From contig NZ_JANIAA010000008.1 of assembly GCF_024505145.1 (NCBI RefSeq), positions 186,001 through 250,000 on the forward strand: 64,000 nucleotides of DNA. The letters are read 5' to 3'. This document shows positions 7,641 to 16,467 of the stretch, one piece after another. Numbering within the stretch: the first letter of the stretch is position 1; the number at the start of each line of letters is the position of its first letter. Position numbers and translations under genes: made by a program. Under the pieces are notes generated by a model. That model was not told the DNA's origin. It did not search any database and was given only the letters and a program-made list of their open reading frames with translations. Source of the DNA: Streptomyces rugosispiralis (GTDB taxonomy: Bacteria > Actinomycetota > Actinomycetes > Streptomycetales > Streptomycetaceae).

Positions 7641-10274
7641 TCAGCCCTTGGGGAGGGCCGCCAACTGGGCGGTGATCCGGGCGATATCGGCCTCGGCGGT
7701 CGCCTGCCGGGTGCGGATCTTCTCCACGACATGGTCGGGGGCCTTGGCCAGGAAGCCCTCGTTGGACAGCTTCGCGGCCGTCTGCGCCTTGTCCTTCTCG
7801 GCCGCGGCGAGGTCCTTGGCCAGCCGCTTGCGCTCGGCCTCGACGTCGATCGCACCGGACAGGTCCAGCGCCACGGTCGCGCCCGCCACCGGCAGCGACG
7901 CGGTGGCCGTGAAGTCCGCACCGGCCGGCTGGAGGCGCAGCAGGGAGCGCATCGCGTCCTCGTGGGCGGCCAGCGAGGTGCCGGAGAGCTCCAGCCGGGC
8001 CGGGACCCGCTGGCCGGGCTGGAGGCCCTGGTCGGCGCGGAACCGGCGGACCTCGGTGACCACCTGCTGGAGGTTCTCGATCTCCCGCTCGGCCGCCTCG
8101 TCCCGGAAGCCGCTGTCGCCCGGCCAGTCCGCGATGACGACGGACTCCTGGCCGGTCAGCGAGGTCCACAGCTTCTCGGTGACGAACGGGACCACCGGGT
8201 GCAGCAGCCGCAGCGTGACGTCCAGGACCTCGCCGAGCACGCGCCGCGCGGCGTCGGCCTCCGCGCCGCCCTTGGCGAAGGTGGTCTTGGACAGCTCGAC
8301 GTACCAGTCGAAGACCTCGTCCCACGCGAAGTGGTAGAGGACGTCGGAGAGCTTGGCGAACTGGTAGTCCTCGTAGTACGCGTCGACCTCGGCGACCACC
8401 GCGTTCAGCCGGGACAGGATCCAGCGGTCGGTGGCGGACAGCCGCTCGGGGGCGGGCAGTTCGCCCTCGACCGTGGCGCCGTTCATCAGCGCGAAGCGGG
8501 TCGCGTTCCAGATCTTGTTGGCGAAGTTGCGGGACGCCTGGACCCAGTCCTCGCCGATCGGGACGTCCACGCCGGGGTTGGCGCCCCGGGCGAGGGTGAA
8601 GCGGACCGCGTCCGATCCATAGGCGTCCATCCAGTCCAGCGGATTGACCGCGTTCCCAAAGGACTTGGACATCTTCTTGCCGAACTGGTCACGGACCATG
8701 CCGTGCAGGGCGATGGTGTGGAACGGCGGGGTGCCATCCATGGCGTAGAGGCCGAACATCATCATCCGGGCGACCCAGAAGAAGAGGATGTCGTAGCCGG
8801 TGACCAGGACCGAGTTCGGATAGAACCTCTCCAGGCTCTCGGTCCGCTCGGGCCAGCCGAGCGTGGAGAACGGCCATAGGCCGGAGGAGAACCAGGTGTC
8901 CAGGACGTCGCTGTCCTGGTGCCAGCCCTCGCCGCTCGGCGGCTGCTCGTCCGGTCCGACGCAGACGACCTCGCCGTTCGGCCCGTACCAGACCGGGATC
9001 CGGTGGCCCCACCACAGCTGGCGCGAGATGCACCAGTCGTGGAGGTTGTCGACCCAGTCGAAGTAGCGCTTCGACATGTCCTCCGGGTGGATCTTCACCC
9101 GGCCGTCGCGGACCGCGTCGCCCGCGGCCTTGGCCAGCGGGCCGACCTTGACCCACCACTGCATGGACAACCGCGGCTCGATGGTCGTCTTACAGCGCGA
9201 GCAGTGGCCCACGGAGTGGGTGTACGGACGCTTCTCGGCCACGATCCGGCCATCGGCGCGCAGGGCGCCGACGACGGCGCTGCGTGCCTCGAGCCGGTCC
9301 AGGCCCTGGAAGGGGCCGTGGGCGGTGATGACCGCGTGCTCGTCCATGACGGTCAGGTTCGGCAGACCGTGCCGCTGCCCGATCTCGAAGTCGTTCGGGT
9401 CGTGGGCCGGGGTGACCTTGACCGCGCCGGTGCCGAACTCGGGGTCGACGTGCTCGTCGGCGACGATCGGGATCCGGCGGCCGGTCAGCGGCAGTTCGAT
9501 CTCGGTGCCGACCAGGTGGCGGTAGCGCTCGTCGTCGGGGTGGACGGCGACCGCGGTGTCGCCCAGCATCGTCTCGGCGCGGGTCGTCGCGACGACGATC
9601 GAGTTGTCCCCCTCGCCGTACCGGATCGAGACGAGCTCGCCGTCATCGTCGTCGTACTCCACCTCGATGTCCGAGATGGCCGTGAGGCAGCGCGGGCACC
9701 AGTTGATGATGCGCTCGGCGCGGTAGATCAGCTCGTCCTCGTAGAGCCGCTTGAAGATCGTCTGGACGGCCTTGGAGAGCCCCTCGTCCATGGTGAAGCG
9801 CTCGCGGTTCCAGGCCACGCCGTCGCCCAGGCGCCGCATCTGGCCGGAGATCTGCCCGCCGGACTCGCTCTTCCACTGCCAGACGCGCTCGACGAACGCC
9901 TCGCGGCCCAGATCGTGGCGGGAGACGCCTTCCTTGGCCAGCTCGCGCTCGACCACGTTCTGCGTGGCGATACCGGCGTGGTCCATCCCCGGCTGCCAGA
10001 GCGTCTCAAAGCCCTGCATTCGCTTGCGCCGGGTGAGCGCATCGATGATCGTGTGCTCGAAGGCATGGCCGAGGTGGAGCGAACCGGTCACATTGGGGGG
10101 CGGGATGACGATGGTGTAGGGCTCTTTGTCGCTCTTCGCGTCCGCCTCGAAGTAACCGCGCTCTACCCAGCGCTCGTACAGCGGCCCCTCTACATCGGCC
10201 GGCGCGTACTGGGTCGGCAGTTCGGGGTGGCTGTTCGGCCCGCTCGTGGGGCGCTGCGAAGAGTTCTCGGTCAC
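7641..10274 (-). CDS. valS: Valyl-tRNA synthetase
   Basis: An 877-aa class I aminoacyl-tRNA synthetase that charges tRNA-Val. The HIGH-type motif is HLGH at residues 67-70 and the KMSKS loop is at about residue 535. A CP1 editing domain lies between them, an anticodon-binding domain follows, and the C-terminus has the valyl-type arm (ERKRLAKDLAAAEKDKAQ, a coiled coil). The start is GTG at 10274. No T-box leader is seen; the 118-bp upstream gap is shared with a divergent gene. Confidence 0.98.
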   Translation of the reverse strand: MTENSSQRPTSGPNSHPELPTQYAPADVEGPLYERWVERGYFEADAKSDKEPYTIVIPPPNVTGSLHLGHAFEHTIIDALTRRKRMQGFETLWQPGMDHAGIATQNVVERELAKEGVSRHDLGREAFVERVWQWKSESGGQISGQMRRLGDGVAWNRERFTMDEGLSKAVQTIFKRLYEDELIYRAERIINWCPRCLTAISDIEVEYDDDDGELVSIRYGEGDNSIVVATTRAETMLGDTAVAVHPDDERYRHLVGTEIELPLTGRRIPIVADEHVDPEFGTGAVKVTPAHDPNDFEIGQRHGLPNLTVMDEHAVITAHGPFQGLDRLEARSAVVGALRADGRIVAEKRPYTHSVGHCSRCKTTIEPRLSMQWWVKVGPLAKAAGDAVRDGRVKIHPEDMSKRYFDWVDNLHDWCISRQLWWGHRIPVWYGPNGEVVCVGPDEQPPSGEGWHQDSDVLDTWFSSGLWPFSTLGWPERTESLERFYPNSVLVTGYDILFFWVARMMMFGLYAMDGTPPFHTIALHGMVRDQFGKKMSKSFGNAVNPLDWMDAYGSDAVRFTLARGANPGVDVPIGEDWVQASRNFANKIWNATRFALMNGATVEGELPAPERLSATDRWILSRLNAVVAEVDAYYEDYQFAKLSDVLYHFAWDEVFDWYVELSKTTFAKGGAEADAARRVLGEVLDVTLRLLHPVVPFVTEKLWTSLTGQESVVIADWPGDSGFRDEAAEREIENLQQVVTEVRRFRADQGLQPGQRVPARLELSGTSLAAHEDAMRSLLRLQPAGADFTATASLPVAGATVALDLSGAIDVEAERKRLAKDLAAAEKDKAQTAAKLSNEGFLAKAPDHVVEKIRTRQATAEADIARITAQLAALPKG

Positions 10275-10392
10275 CCCCGCAGTCTAAAGGGCCGCGGCCT
10301 TCCGTTACGAACCCGTTGTGGCCCCGGCGCCGAGGCGCCAGAGGGCGTCGGGAAGGATGTTTGGTACCTGTCATGCGCATAAGGAGAGGCAC

Positions 10393-11337
10393 ATGAGCCA
10401 TCAGCAGCCGCCGCCGCAGCCCGGCCCTTATGGGAGCCGGCCTGGGCCGTACGGCGCCGGTCAGCCTCCCGTGCCCAATCCGTACGCGCAGACGCCCGGT
10501 CCCTACGGACAGCCGCCGCAGCCGCCCCAGCAGGGCTACGGCTACCCCGGGCAGCCGCAGGGCCGGCCAGGCCCGTATGGACAGCCCGCGAACCCTTACG
10601 GTCAGCCGCCCCAGCCGCCCCAGCCGGGCCCCGCGCCCCAGCAGGGCCCGGGGTACTACGGCGGGCCCCAGACGCCGCCGCCCCCGGGACCGGCGGCCGG
10701 TGGCAACGGTAAGGGCAGGAAGGTGGGGCTCGCGGTCGGCGCCGTGGTGGTCGTGGCGGCACTGGGGGCGGGGGCGTTCGCGCTGTTCGGCGGCGGCAGC
10801 GGCGGCCCGTACAAGCTGACCACGCCCGCGACCGTGGCCTCGGACTACCAGCGCCAGGGCTCGGGCACGGACGACAGCGATCTGTCGGCGGCGGGCCGGA
10901 AGGACCTCCAGCAGGTGCCGGTGGTCAAGGACCCGCATCTGGTGGCGGCCGACTACCAGACCTCCGGTAAGGAGATGCTGAAGTTCACCGGCGTCTGGGG
11001 CGATGTGACCGACCCGGAGCGGGGCGCGGACCTCGCGCTGGCGGTCATCGTCAAGACGCTGCAGGACAACGGCACCGCGCAGGCCAAGGGCAGCCCCCGG
11101 ACGTTCTCTCCGGACGGCTTCGACGGAGACGTCCTGAAGTGCCAGTCCATGAAGTTCACCTCGGATCAGGGATCCATGGAGGCCCCCGCGTGCGTCTGGG
11201 GCGACAAGGACACCCTGGGCGTCACGGTCATGGCGGATCCGGCGGCCGCGGTGCTCGGTGGTGGCATGTCCCTTGAGGACGCCGCCGGCATCACGGCCAA
11301 GGTGCGCAAGGACGCGCGCGTCGAGATCGACGGCTAG
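10393..11337 (+). CDS. Pro/Gly/Gln/Tyr-rich single-pass membrane protein, paralog 1
   Basis: A 314-aa protein. Residues 1-108 are low-complexity GPYGQPPQPP-type sequence, a hydrophobic helix follows at 111-132, and a C-terminal domain of about 180 residues would face outside. That domain has two cysteines in the contexts LKCQSMKF and ACVWGD, also present in the next two genes. The ATG has AAGGAGA upstream; the longer open frame is not supported. It is the first of three same-strand paralogs with gaps of 50-60 bp, likely one operon read away from valS. Function unknown: related actinobacterial proteins with such N-termini are only described as membrane proteins. Confidence 0.85.
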   Translation: MSHQQPPPQPGPYGSRPGPYGAGQPPVPNPYAQTPGPYGQPPQPPQQGYGYPGQPQGRPGPYGQPANPYGQPPQPPQPGPAPQQGPGYYGGPQTPPPPGPAAGGNGKGRKVGLAVGAVVVVAALGAGAFALFGGGSGGPYKLTTPATVASDYQRQGSGTDDSDLSAAGRKDLQQVPVVKDPHLVAADYQTSGKEMLKFTGVWGDVTDPERGADLALAVIVKTLQDNGTAQAKGSPRTFSPDGFDGDVLKCQSMKFTSDQGSMEAPACVWGDKDTLGVTVMADPAAAVLGGGMSLEDAAGITAKVRKDARVEIDG

Positions 11338-11388
11338 CCCGCGGCCGGCGCACAGCAACAAAAGAGCAGTTTCTAACGAGGGATGAAA

Positions 11389-12381
11389 ATGAGCTACAAC
11401 CAGCCGGGCCCTTACGGTCAGCAGCCCCAACAGCCGGGTCCCTACGGACAGGGTGGAGCGGCCGGCCAGCCCGGCTACGGCTACCCGCAGCAGCCGGGTC
11501 AGCCGGGTCCCTACGGCCAGCCGCCGCAGCCGCCCCAGCAGGGCTACGGCTACCCCGGGCAGCCGCAGGGCCAGCCGGGCCCCTACGGGCAGCAGCCGAA
11601 CCCGTACGCCCAGCAGCAGCCGTACGGCCAGCCGGGCATGCCGGGGCCGTACCAGCCGGGCCCGGGTCAGGGCGGCGGCAACAAGAAGGGCCTGGCGATC
11701 GCCATCGGCGCGGTGGTCGTGGTGGCCGCGGTCGTCGGCGGCGTCCTGATGTTCAAGAGCGGGGACGACGGCGGTGGCGGCGGTAAGGTCACCGACGACG
11801 GCAAGCGGTACAAGCTCACCACCCCCACGACGGTGGCCGGGGAGTACACCAAGGAGTCCTCCGGCAGTGGCGGCGGGTTCACCTCCTCGGACGCGGAGGA
11901 CTTCAAGAAGTTCGGCGTCGACAACCCCGAGCCCGTGAGCGGGGAGTACAAGGCCGGCGAGGGCATGAGCGTGAAAAAGCTCCAGCTGAACGGGGTCTGG
12001 GGCAAGGTGAAGGACCCGGAGGCGGTGGTCGACGGCGCCTTCGCGAAGATCGCTCAGGAGGCCGAGAAGGACTCCTCCACCAGCAGCGGGATGAAGGCCG
12101 AGCTCGTGGGCAGCCCGGAGACGGTGACGCCCAGCGGCTTCGAGAACGCCGTCATGAAGTGCCAGAACACCAAGTTCACCCCGACCGGGGACTCCGGCTC
12201 CAGCGGCATACCCGCCAAGGGCTTCTCGATCCCGATCTGCATGTGGGGCGACCACAGCACGGTGGGCTATGTGATCGTCTCCGACGCGGCCGCGGCGCTG
12301 TCCGGCAAGAGCATGTCGCTCGACGACGCCGGTGACATCACCGCGAAGGTCCGCAACGACGCGCGCGTGGAGATCAAGTAG
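11389..12381 (+). CDS. Pro/Gly/Gln/Tyr-rich single-pass membrane protein, paralog 2
   Basis: A 330-aa paralog of the previous gene. Residues 1-97 are GPYGQ/GYGYP repeats, the membrane helix spans about 101-122, then comes a Gly/Asp linker and an extracytoplasmic domain starting YKLTTPTTVAGEY, matching YKLTTPATVASDY in paralog 1. The cysteine pair is in MKCQNTKF and ICMWGD. I chose the ATG at 11389 because it matches the paralogs' MSHxQ start and has ACGAGGG at good spacing; an ATG two codons earlier is possible. A 55-bp block of its N-terminal coding DNA is identical to paralog 1, so the pair was duplicated or converted recently. Confidence 0.85.
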   Translation: MSYNQPGPYGQQPQQPGPYGQGGAAGQPGYGYPQQPGQPGPYGQPPQPPQQGYGYPGQPQGQPGPYGQQPNPYAQQQPYGQPGMPGPYQPGPGQGGGNKKGLAIAIGAVVVVAAVVGGVLMFKSGDDGGGGGKVTDDGKRYKLTTPTTVAGEYTKESSGSGGGFTSSDAEDFKKFGVDNPEPVSGEYKAGEGMSVKKLQLNGVWGKVKDPEAVVDGAFAKIAQEAEKDSSTSSGMKAELVGSPETVTPSGFENAVMKCQNTKFTPTGDSGSSGIPAKGFSIPICMWGDHSTVGYVIVSDAAAALSGKSMSLDDAGDITAKVRNDARVEIK

Positions 12382-12439
12382 CCGAGCGGGCCGCGCAGTT
12401 CGCAGGCCACAGCCGATCCGGAGGGGGACCCCCACAGCC

Positions 12440-13282
12440 ATGAGCCACAACCAGCCACCGCCACCGGGGCCCTACGGCGGCGGACCCGGCCCGTACGGGG
12501 GCACCCAGCCCAATCCGTACGGCGGGGGGCAGCAGCAGCCCGCGGAGCCCAACCCGTACGCGCAGACGCCGGGGTACGGCTATCCGCAGGCGCAGCCCCC
12601 GCAGGGCTACGGCTACCCGCAGCAGGCGGGACCCTACGGCCAGCCGCCCTACCCCGCGCCGCCCGCGGCCGGCGGGGGCGGCAACCGCACCAAGATCATC
12701 GCGGTGACGGTGGCCGGGCTCGTGGTGGTGGGCGCGATCGTCACCGGCACCGTGGTGCTGTCCGGCGGCGACGAAGGACCGAAGGCGATGAAGCTGGTCA
12801 CCCCCAAGAAGCTCGCCGACGGCACCTACACGCTGGACAAGGGCACGGACGACCTCGACAACGAGGGCACCAGCGTGCAGGGCAGCATGCCCGAGGGCGC
12901 GACCTCGGTCCTGGCCCAGTACAAGCGGTCGGACGACGACAATTCGGGGCTCGCCTTCTCCGGGATGTACGGCGACATCAGCGACCCGGACACGGTCCGC
13001 GACGAGATGTTCAAGGGCTTCGAGGGCGGCGACGGCTCCCCCACGGTGGAGCGGAAGCGCAAGCGGTTCCAGCCGGAGGGCGCTGACGGCCCGTCGGTGG
13101 AGTGCGAGGTGGTCAAGCTCTACGACCGCGTCTACGCCCCGGCCTGCGTCTGGGCGGAGGAGACGGACGCGGCGATGGTGCTCGACGTCAACGCGGAGAA
13201 CACCTCGGCGTCCGACGCCGACATGGAGTCCTTCGCCAAGGTGACCGCGGGCATCTACCAGGACACCCGCAAGCCCGCCTGA
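12440..13282 (+). CDS. Pro/Gly/Gln/Tyr-rich single-pass membrane protein, paralog 3
   Basis: A 280-aa, more diverged member of the trio. Residues 1-80 are GPYGGG/GYGYPQ low-complexity sequence, the membrane helix is at about 85-107, and the outer domain begins MKLVTPKKLADGTY. The two conserved cysteines appear as VECEVVKL and ACVWAEE. The ATG follows GAGGGGG. It is separated from clpX, which converges on it, by a strong two-way hairpin. All three proteins share one design: a disordered cytoplasmic half and a small disulfide-capable outer domain. Function unknown. Confidence 0.83.
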   Translation: MSHNQPPPPGPYGGGPGPYGGTQPNPYGGGQQQPAEPNPYAQTPGYGYPQAQPPQGYGYPQQAGPYGQPPYPAPPAAGGGGNRTKIIAVTVAGLVVVGAIVTGTVVLSGGDEGPKAMKLVTPKKLADGTYTLDKGTDDLDNEGTSVQGSMPEGATSVLAQYKRSDDDNSGLAFSGMYGDISDPDTVRDEMFKGFEGGDGSPTVERKRKRFQPEGADGPSVECEVVKLYDRVYAPACVWAEETDAAMVLDVNAENTSASDADMESFAKVTAGIYQDTRKPA

Positions 13283-13317
13283 ACCGCCCGTAAAGCGGCC
13301 ACAGGGCGCGTACGACA

Positions 13318-13352
13318 CGAAGAGGGCCCCGGGGAGACCGGGGCCCTCTTCG
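13318..13352. terminator. Bidirectional terminator between paralog 3 and clpX
   Basis: Perfect 15-bp stem CGAAGAGGGCCCCGG / CCGGGGCCCTCTTCG with a 5-nt loop in a convergent gap. A-rich and T-rich stem edges serve both directions. Confidence 0.9.
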
Positions 13353-13389
13353 TACGCCCTCAGCGGGGCGGCTACGCGTGCGGGTGCGG

Positions 13390-14676
13390 CTACGCGCTCT
13401 TCTCGTGCCGCTCGCCCGGCTCGGTGCCGCGGGTGCGAGGCACCAGCGTGGGGTTCACATTGGAGTGCACGACGTCCTCGGTGATGACGACGCGGGCCAC
13501 GTCCTTGCGGGAGGGCACCTCGTACATCGCCGACATCAGCACCTCCTCGATGATCGCGCGCAGGCCCCGGGCCCCGGTGCCGCGCAGGATCGCCTGGTCG
13601 GCGATGGCCTCCAGGGCCGGGCGGTCGAAGTCCAGCTCCACCCCGTCGAGTTCGAACAGCCGCTGGTACTGCTTCACCAGGGCGTTCCGCGGCTCGACGA
13701 GGATCTGCAGCAGCGCCTCGCGGTCGAGGTTGTGGACGGAGGTGATGACCGGGAGACGGCCGATGAATTCCGGGATCATTCCGAACTTCACCAGATCCTC
13801 GGGCATGACCTCCTGGAACTGGTCGCTCGCCTCGATCTCGCGCTTGGAGCGGATCGTGGCGCCGAATCCGATGCCCTTGGCGCCCGCCCGCGACTCGATG
13901 ATCTTCTCCAGACCGGCGAAGGCGCCGCCCACGATGAACAGCACATTCGTGGTGTCGATCTGGATGAACTCCTGATGCGGGTGTTTCCGGCCGCCCTGCG
14001 GCGGCACCGACGCCGTGGTCCCTTCCAGGATCTTCAGCAGCGCCTGCTGAACGCCCTCGCCGGACACATCGCGGGTGATCGAGGGGTTCTCGCTCTTGCG
14101 GGCCACCTTGTCGATCTCGTCGATGTAGATGATGCCCGTCTCGGCCTTCTTGACGTCGTAGTCGGCGGCCTGGATGAGCTTCAGGAGGATGTTCTCCACG
14201 TCCTCGCCGACATAGCCCGCCTCGGTGAGCGCGGTGGCGTCGGCGATGGCGAAGGGGACGTTGAGCATCCGGGCGAGGGTCTGCGCGAGCAGGGTCTTGC
14301 CGGAGCCGGTGGGGCCGAGCAGCAGGATGTTGGACTTGGCCAACTCGATGCCGTCGTCGCGGTTGTGGCCGCCGTTCTCGCCCGCCTGGACGCGCTTGTA
14401 GTGGTTGTAGACGGCGACCGAGAGGGCCTTCTTGGCGGCCTCCTGGCCGACCACATAGCCCTCGAGGAATTCATAGATCTCGCGCGGCTTGGGGAGTTCC
14501 TCCCAGCGCACTTCGGAGGTCTCGGCGAGCTCCTCCTCGATGATCTCGTTGCAGAGATCGATGCATTCATCGCAGATGTACACACCCGGGCCCGCGATGA
14601 GCTTCTTCACCTGCTTCTGGCTCTTCCCGCAGAACGAGCACTTGAGCAGGTCGCCGCCGTCACCGATGCGTGCCAC
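13390..14676 (-). CDS. clpX: ATP-dependent Clp protease ATP-binding subunit ClpX
   Basis: A 428-aa AAA+ unfoldase that feeds substrates to ClpP. The N-terminal zinc finger uses Cys13, Cys16, Cys35 and Cys38; Walker A GPTGSGKT is at 121-128, Walker B YIDEID at about 184-189, and the ClpP-docking IGF loop at 269-271. The GTG at 14676 with GGGGAAG upstream gives the standard start; the frame is open for another 136 codons, but that part is not ClpX-like. It follows clpP2 on the same strand, with a strong hairpin in the gap, so it probably has its own promoter. Confidence 0.97.
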   Translation of the reverse strand: MARIGDGGDLLKCSFCGKSQKQVKKLIAGPGVYICDECIDLCNEIIEEELAETSEVRWEELPKPREIYEFLEGYVVGQEAAKKALSVAVYNHYKRVQAGENGGHNRDDGIELAKSNILLLGPTGSGKTLLAQTLARMLNVPFAIADATALTEAGYVGEDVENILLKLIQAADYDVKKAETGIIYIDEIDKVARKSENPSITRDVSGEGVQQALLKILEGTTASVPPQGGRKHPHQEFIQIDTTNVLFIVGGAFAGLEKIIESRAGAKGIGFGATIRSKREIEASDQFQEVMPEDLVKFGMIPEFIGRLPVITSVHNLDREALLQILVEPRNALVKQYQRLFELDGVELDFDRPALEAIADQAILRGTGARGLRAIIEEVLMSAMYEVPSRKDVARVVITEDVVHSNVNPTLVPRTRGTEPGERHEKSA

Positions 14677-14810
14677 GAGGTGCTTCCCCTTCGCCTTGGC
14701 TCCGCTTTGCTCCGCGGAACCGGGTGCTTGCGCTGCGCTTTCTGCTTCTTTCCCGTGGGCCGGGGCCCTCAGCCCTCTACGACGGTACCTTGCCGGGCCC
14801 CCGGTTCGGG

Positions 14811-14841
14811 CCCCCCTTGGACCTACTCGGTCCAAGGGGGG
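14811..14841 (-). terminator. Hairpin between clpP2 and clpX
   Basis: Perfect 13-bp stem CCCCCCTTGGACC / GGTCCAAGGGGGG with a 5-nt loop, about 17 bp past the clpP2 stop and 135 bp before the clpX start. It may end the clpP1-clpP2 transcript or attenuate it into clpX. Confidence 0.8.
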
Positions 14842-14857
14842 TGTTTCCACCGAAGAT

Positions 14858-15529
14858 TCAGCCGAGACCGACCGAGGTCTTACGGGTGGAGACGATCTGG
14901 TCCACAAGACCGTACGACAGGGACTCCTCGGCCGTGAGGATCTTGTCCCGCTCGATGTCGTCGCGGATCTTCTCGATGGGCGTCGTGGAGTGCTTGGCCA
15001 GCATCTCCTCGAGCTGCGAGCGCATCCGCAGGATCTCGTTGGCCGCGATCTCCAGGTCGGAGACCTGACCGCGCCCGGTCTCACTGTACGGCTGGTGGAT
15101 CAGCACCCGGGCATTGGGCAGCGCCATCCGCTTGCCGGGCGTCCCGGCGGCGAGCAGCACGGCCGCGGCGGAGGCCGCCTGGCCCATGCACACCGTCTGG
15201 ATGTCGGGCTTGACGAACTGCATCGTGTCGTAGATGGCGGTCAGCGCGGTGAACGAGCCGCCGGGAGAGTTGATGTAGACCGAAATGTCACGGTCCGGGT
15301 CCATCGACTCCAGGCACAGCAGCTGCGCCATGACGTCGTTGGCCGAGGCGTCGTCGATCTGGACGCCCAGGAAGATCACGCGCTCTTCGAAGAGCTTGGC
15401 GTACGGGTCGTACTCGCGGATGCCCTGGGAGGTGCGCTCGACGAAACGCGGAACGACATAGCGGGATTCGGCCATCGGGCCGTTGTACAGGCCGCTGCCG
15501 GGGAAGTTGCTCATCTGGGTCTTCACCAT
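14858..15529 (-). CDS. clpP2: ATP-dependent Clp protease proteolytic subunit ClpP2
   Basis: A 223-aa serine protease subunit. The catalytic serine is in GQAAS (Ser120), the histidine in LIHQP (His145), and the aspartate at about residue 195. Actinobacteria build a mixed ClpP1P2 barrel, with which ClpX, ClpC or other partners associate. An internal ATG at residue 6 (MSNFPGSG) is an alternative start. The gene is 46 bp downstream of clpP1, in one operon with it. Confidence 0.95.
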   Translation of the reverse strand: MVKTQMSNFPGSGLYNGPMAESRYVVPRFVERTSQGIREYDPYAKLFEERVIFLGVQIDDASANDVMAQLLCLESMDPDRDISVYINSPGGSFTALTAIYDTMQFVKPDIQTVCMGQAASAAAVLLAAGTPGKRMALPNARVLIHQPYSETGRGQVSDLEIAANEILRMRSQLEEMLAKHSTTPIEKIRDDIERDKILTAEESLSYGLVDQIVSTRKTSVGLG

Positions 15530-15575
15530 CCTGTGGCGATCTGGGGGCTGGAGGTCGGCTACGGGACGGCGGGCA

Positions 15576-16190
15576 TCAGGCCCCGGTGCCGCCCCCGCCC
15601 GGAACGCTGGAGGCGGACGTCATGACGTCGTCGACCAGGCCGTACTCCTTGGCCTCCTCGGCGGAGAACCAGCGGTCGCGGTCGGAGTCACGGACGATCT
15701 GCTCAACCGTCTGACCGGTGTGGAAGGCGGTCAGCTCGGCCATGCGCTTCTTGGTGTGCAGCAGCCGCTCGGCATGGATCTTGATGTCCGAGGCGGAACC
15801 CGCCAGACCCGCGGAGGGCTGGTGGATCAGGATCTCGGCGTTGGGGAGCGCGAAGCGCTTGCCCGGAGTGCCCGCGCTCAGCAGGAACTGGCCCATCGAG
15901 GCGGCGAGTCCCATGGCGATGGTGACCACGTCGTTCTGGATGTACTGCATGGTGTCGTAGATCGCCATGCCGGCCGAGATCGAGCCGCCCGGGGAGTTGA
16001 TGTAGAGGTAAATGTCCTTTTCCGGATCGGCGGCGAGCAGGAGCAGCTGAGCCGTGATCTTGTTGGCGATGTCGTCGTCGACCGGCTGGCCGAGGAAGAT
16101 GATCCGCTCGCCGAGCAGCCGGTTGTAGACCTGGTCGCCGAGGCCACCGACGGTCGGCTCGCCGGCGGCGGAAGGCATCGTATTCGTCAC
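15576..16190 (-). CDS. clpP1: ATP-dependent Clp protease proteolytic subunit ClpP1
   Basis: A 204-aa ClpP paralog with catalytic Ser98 (AASMG), His123 (LIHQP) and Asp at about 172. It pairs with ClpP2 in a hetero-tetradecamer (family knowledge). I chose the GTG at 16190 because AGGTGG lies just upstream and MTNTMPSAAG matches the usual Streptomyces N-terminus; the frame is open much further without coding signal. A ClgR-type site lies 167 bp upstream, consistent with control of the clpP1P2 operon by the activator ClgR. Confidence 0.96.
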   Translation of the reverse strand: MTNTMPSAAGEPTVGGLGDQVYNRLLGERIIFLGQPVDDDIANKITAQLLLLAADPEKDIYLYINSPGGSISAGMAIYDTMQYIQNDVVTIAMGLAASMGQFLLSAGTPGKRFALPNAEILIHQPSAGLAGSASDIKIHAERLLHTKKRMAELTAFHTGQTVEQIVRDSDRDRWFSAEEAKEYGLVDDVMTSASSVPGGGGTGA

Positions 16191-16356
16191 GTATCCACCT
16201 GCTCGTCTCTGACGGCTTACTGGCCGTCTCAGCGTCTTCTTCTGGGGTGCGGGGGCCTGGCCGCCAATGTGGCCGGCGGGCTCGCGAGACTCCCCTGCCC
16301 TCGTATCTACGGACCCTAACGCGCTGGTCGGCGGGCGCCATCCCGCATCAGGAACT

Positions 16357-16370
16357 GTTCGCTCTGAGCG
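16357..16370 (-). promoter_or_regulatory. Putative ClgR operator upstream of clpP1
   Basis: GTTCGC-TCTGA-GCG is an exact match to GTTCGC-N5-GCG, the motif reported for the Streptomyces Clp regulator ClgR. It lies between tig and clpP1, upstream of the clpP1P2 operon that ClgR is known to activate. Confidence 0.8.
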
Positions 16371-16402
16371 CATGTCCCGGCGCCGGACCGGCGTCGCGGA
16401 AC

Positions 16403-16444
16403 ACGAACGGGCCCGGACGCGCGCAGACGTTCGGGCCCGTTCGT
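16403..16444 (-). terminator. tig terminator
   Basis: 13-bp inverted repeat ACGAACGGGCCCG / CGGGCCCGTTCGT with a 16-nt loop, 23 bp past the tig stop. Confidence 0.8.
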
Positions 16445-16467
16445 ACGGGCTGTGGAGCGGACCGGGA

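Noticed and set aside
7349..7921. Open frame extending the PBP protein upstream through the repeat
   Set aside because: It encodes Thr/His/Pro/Ser repeat translated from DNA repeats and overlaps the valS end; the ATG at 7348 has a good ribosome site and the normal signal-anchor start.
10275..10392. T-box riboswitch before valS
   Set aside because: The gap is only 118 bp and no T-box TGGN motif or specifier stem could be seen.
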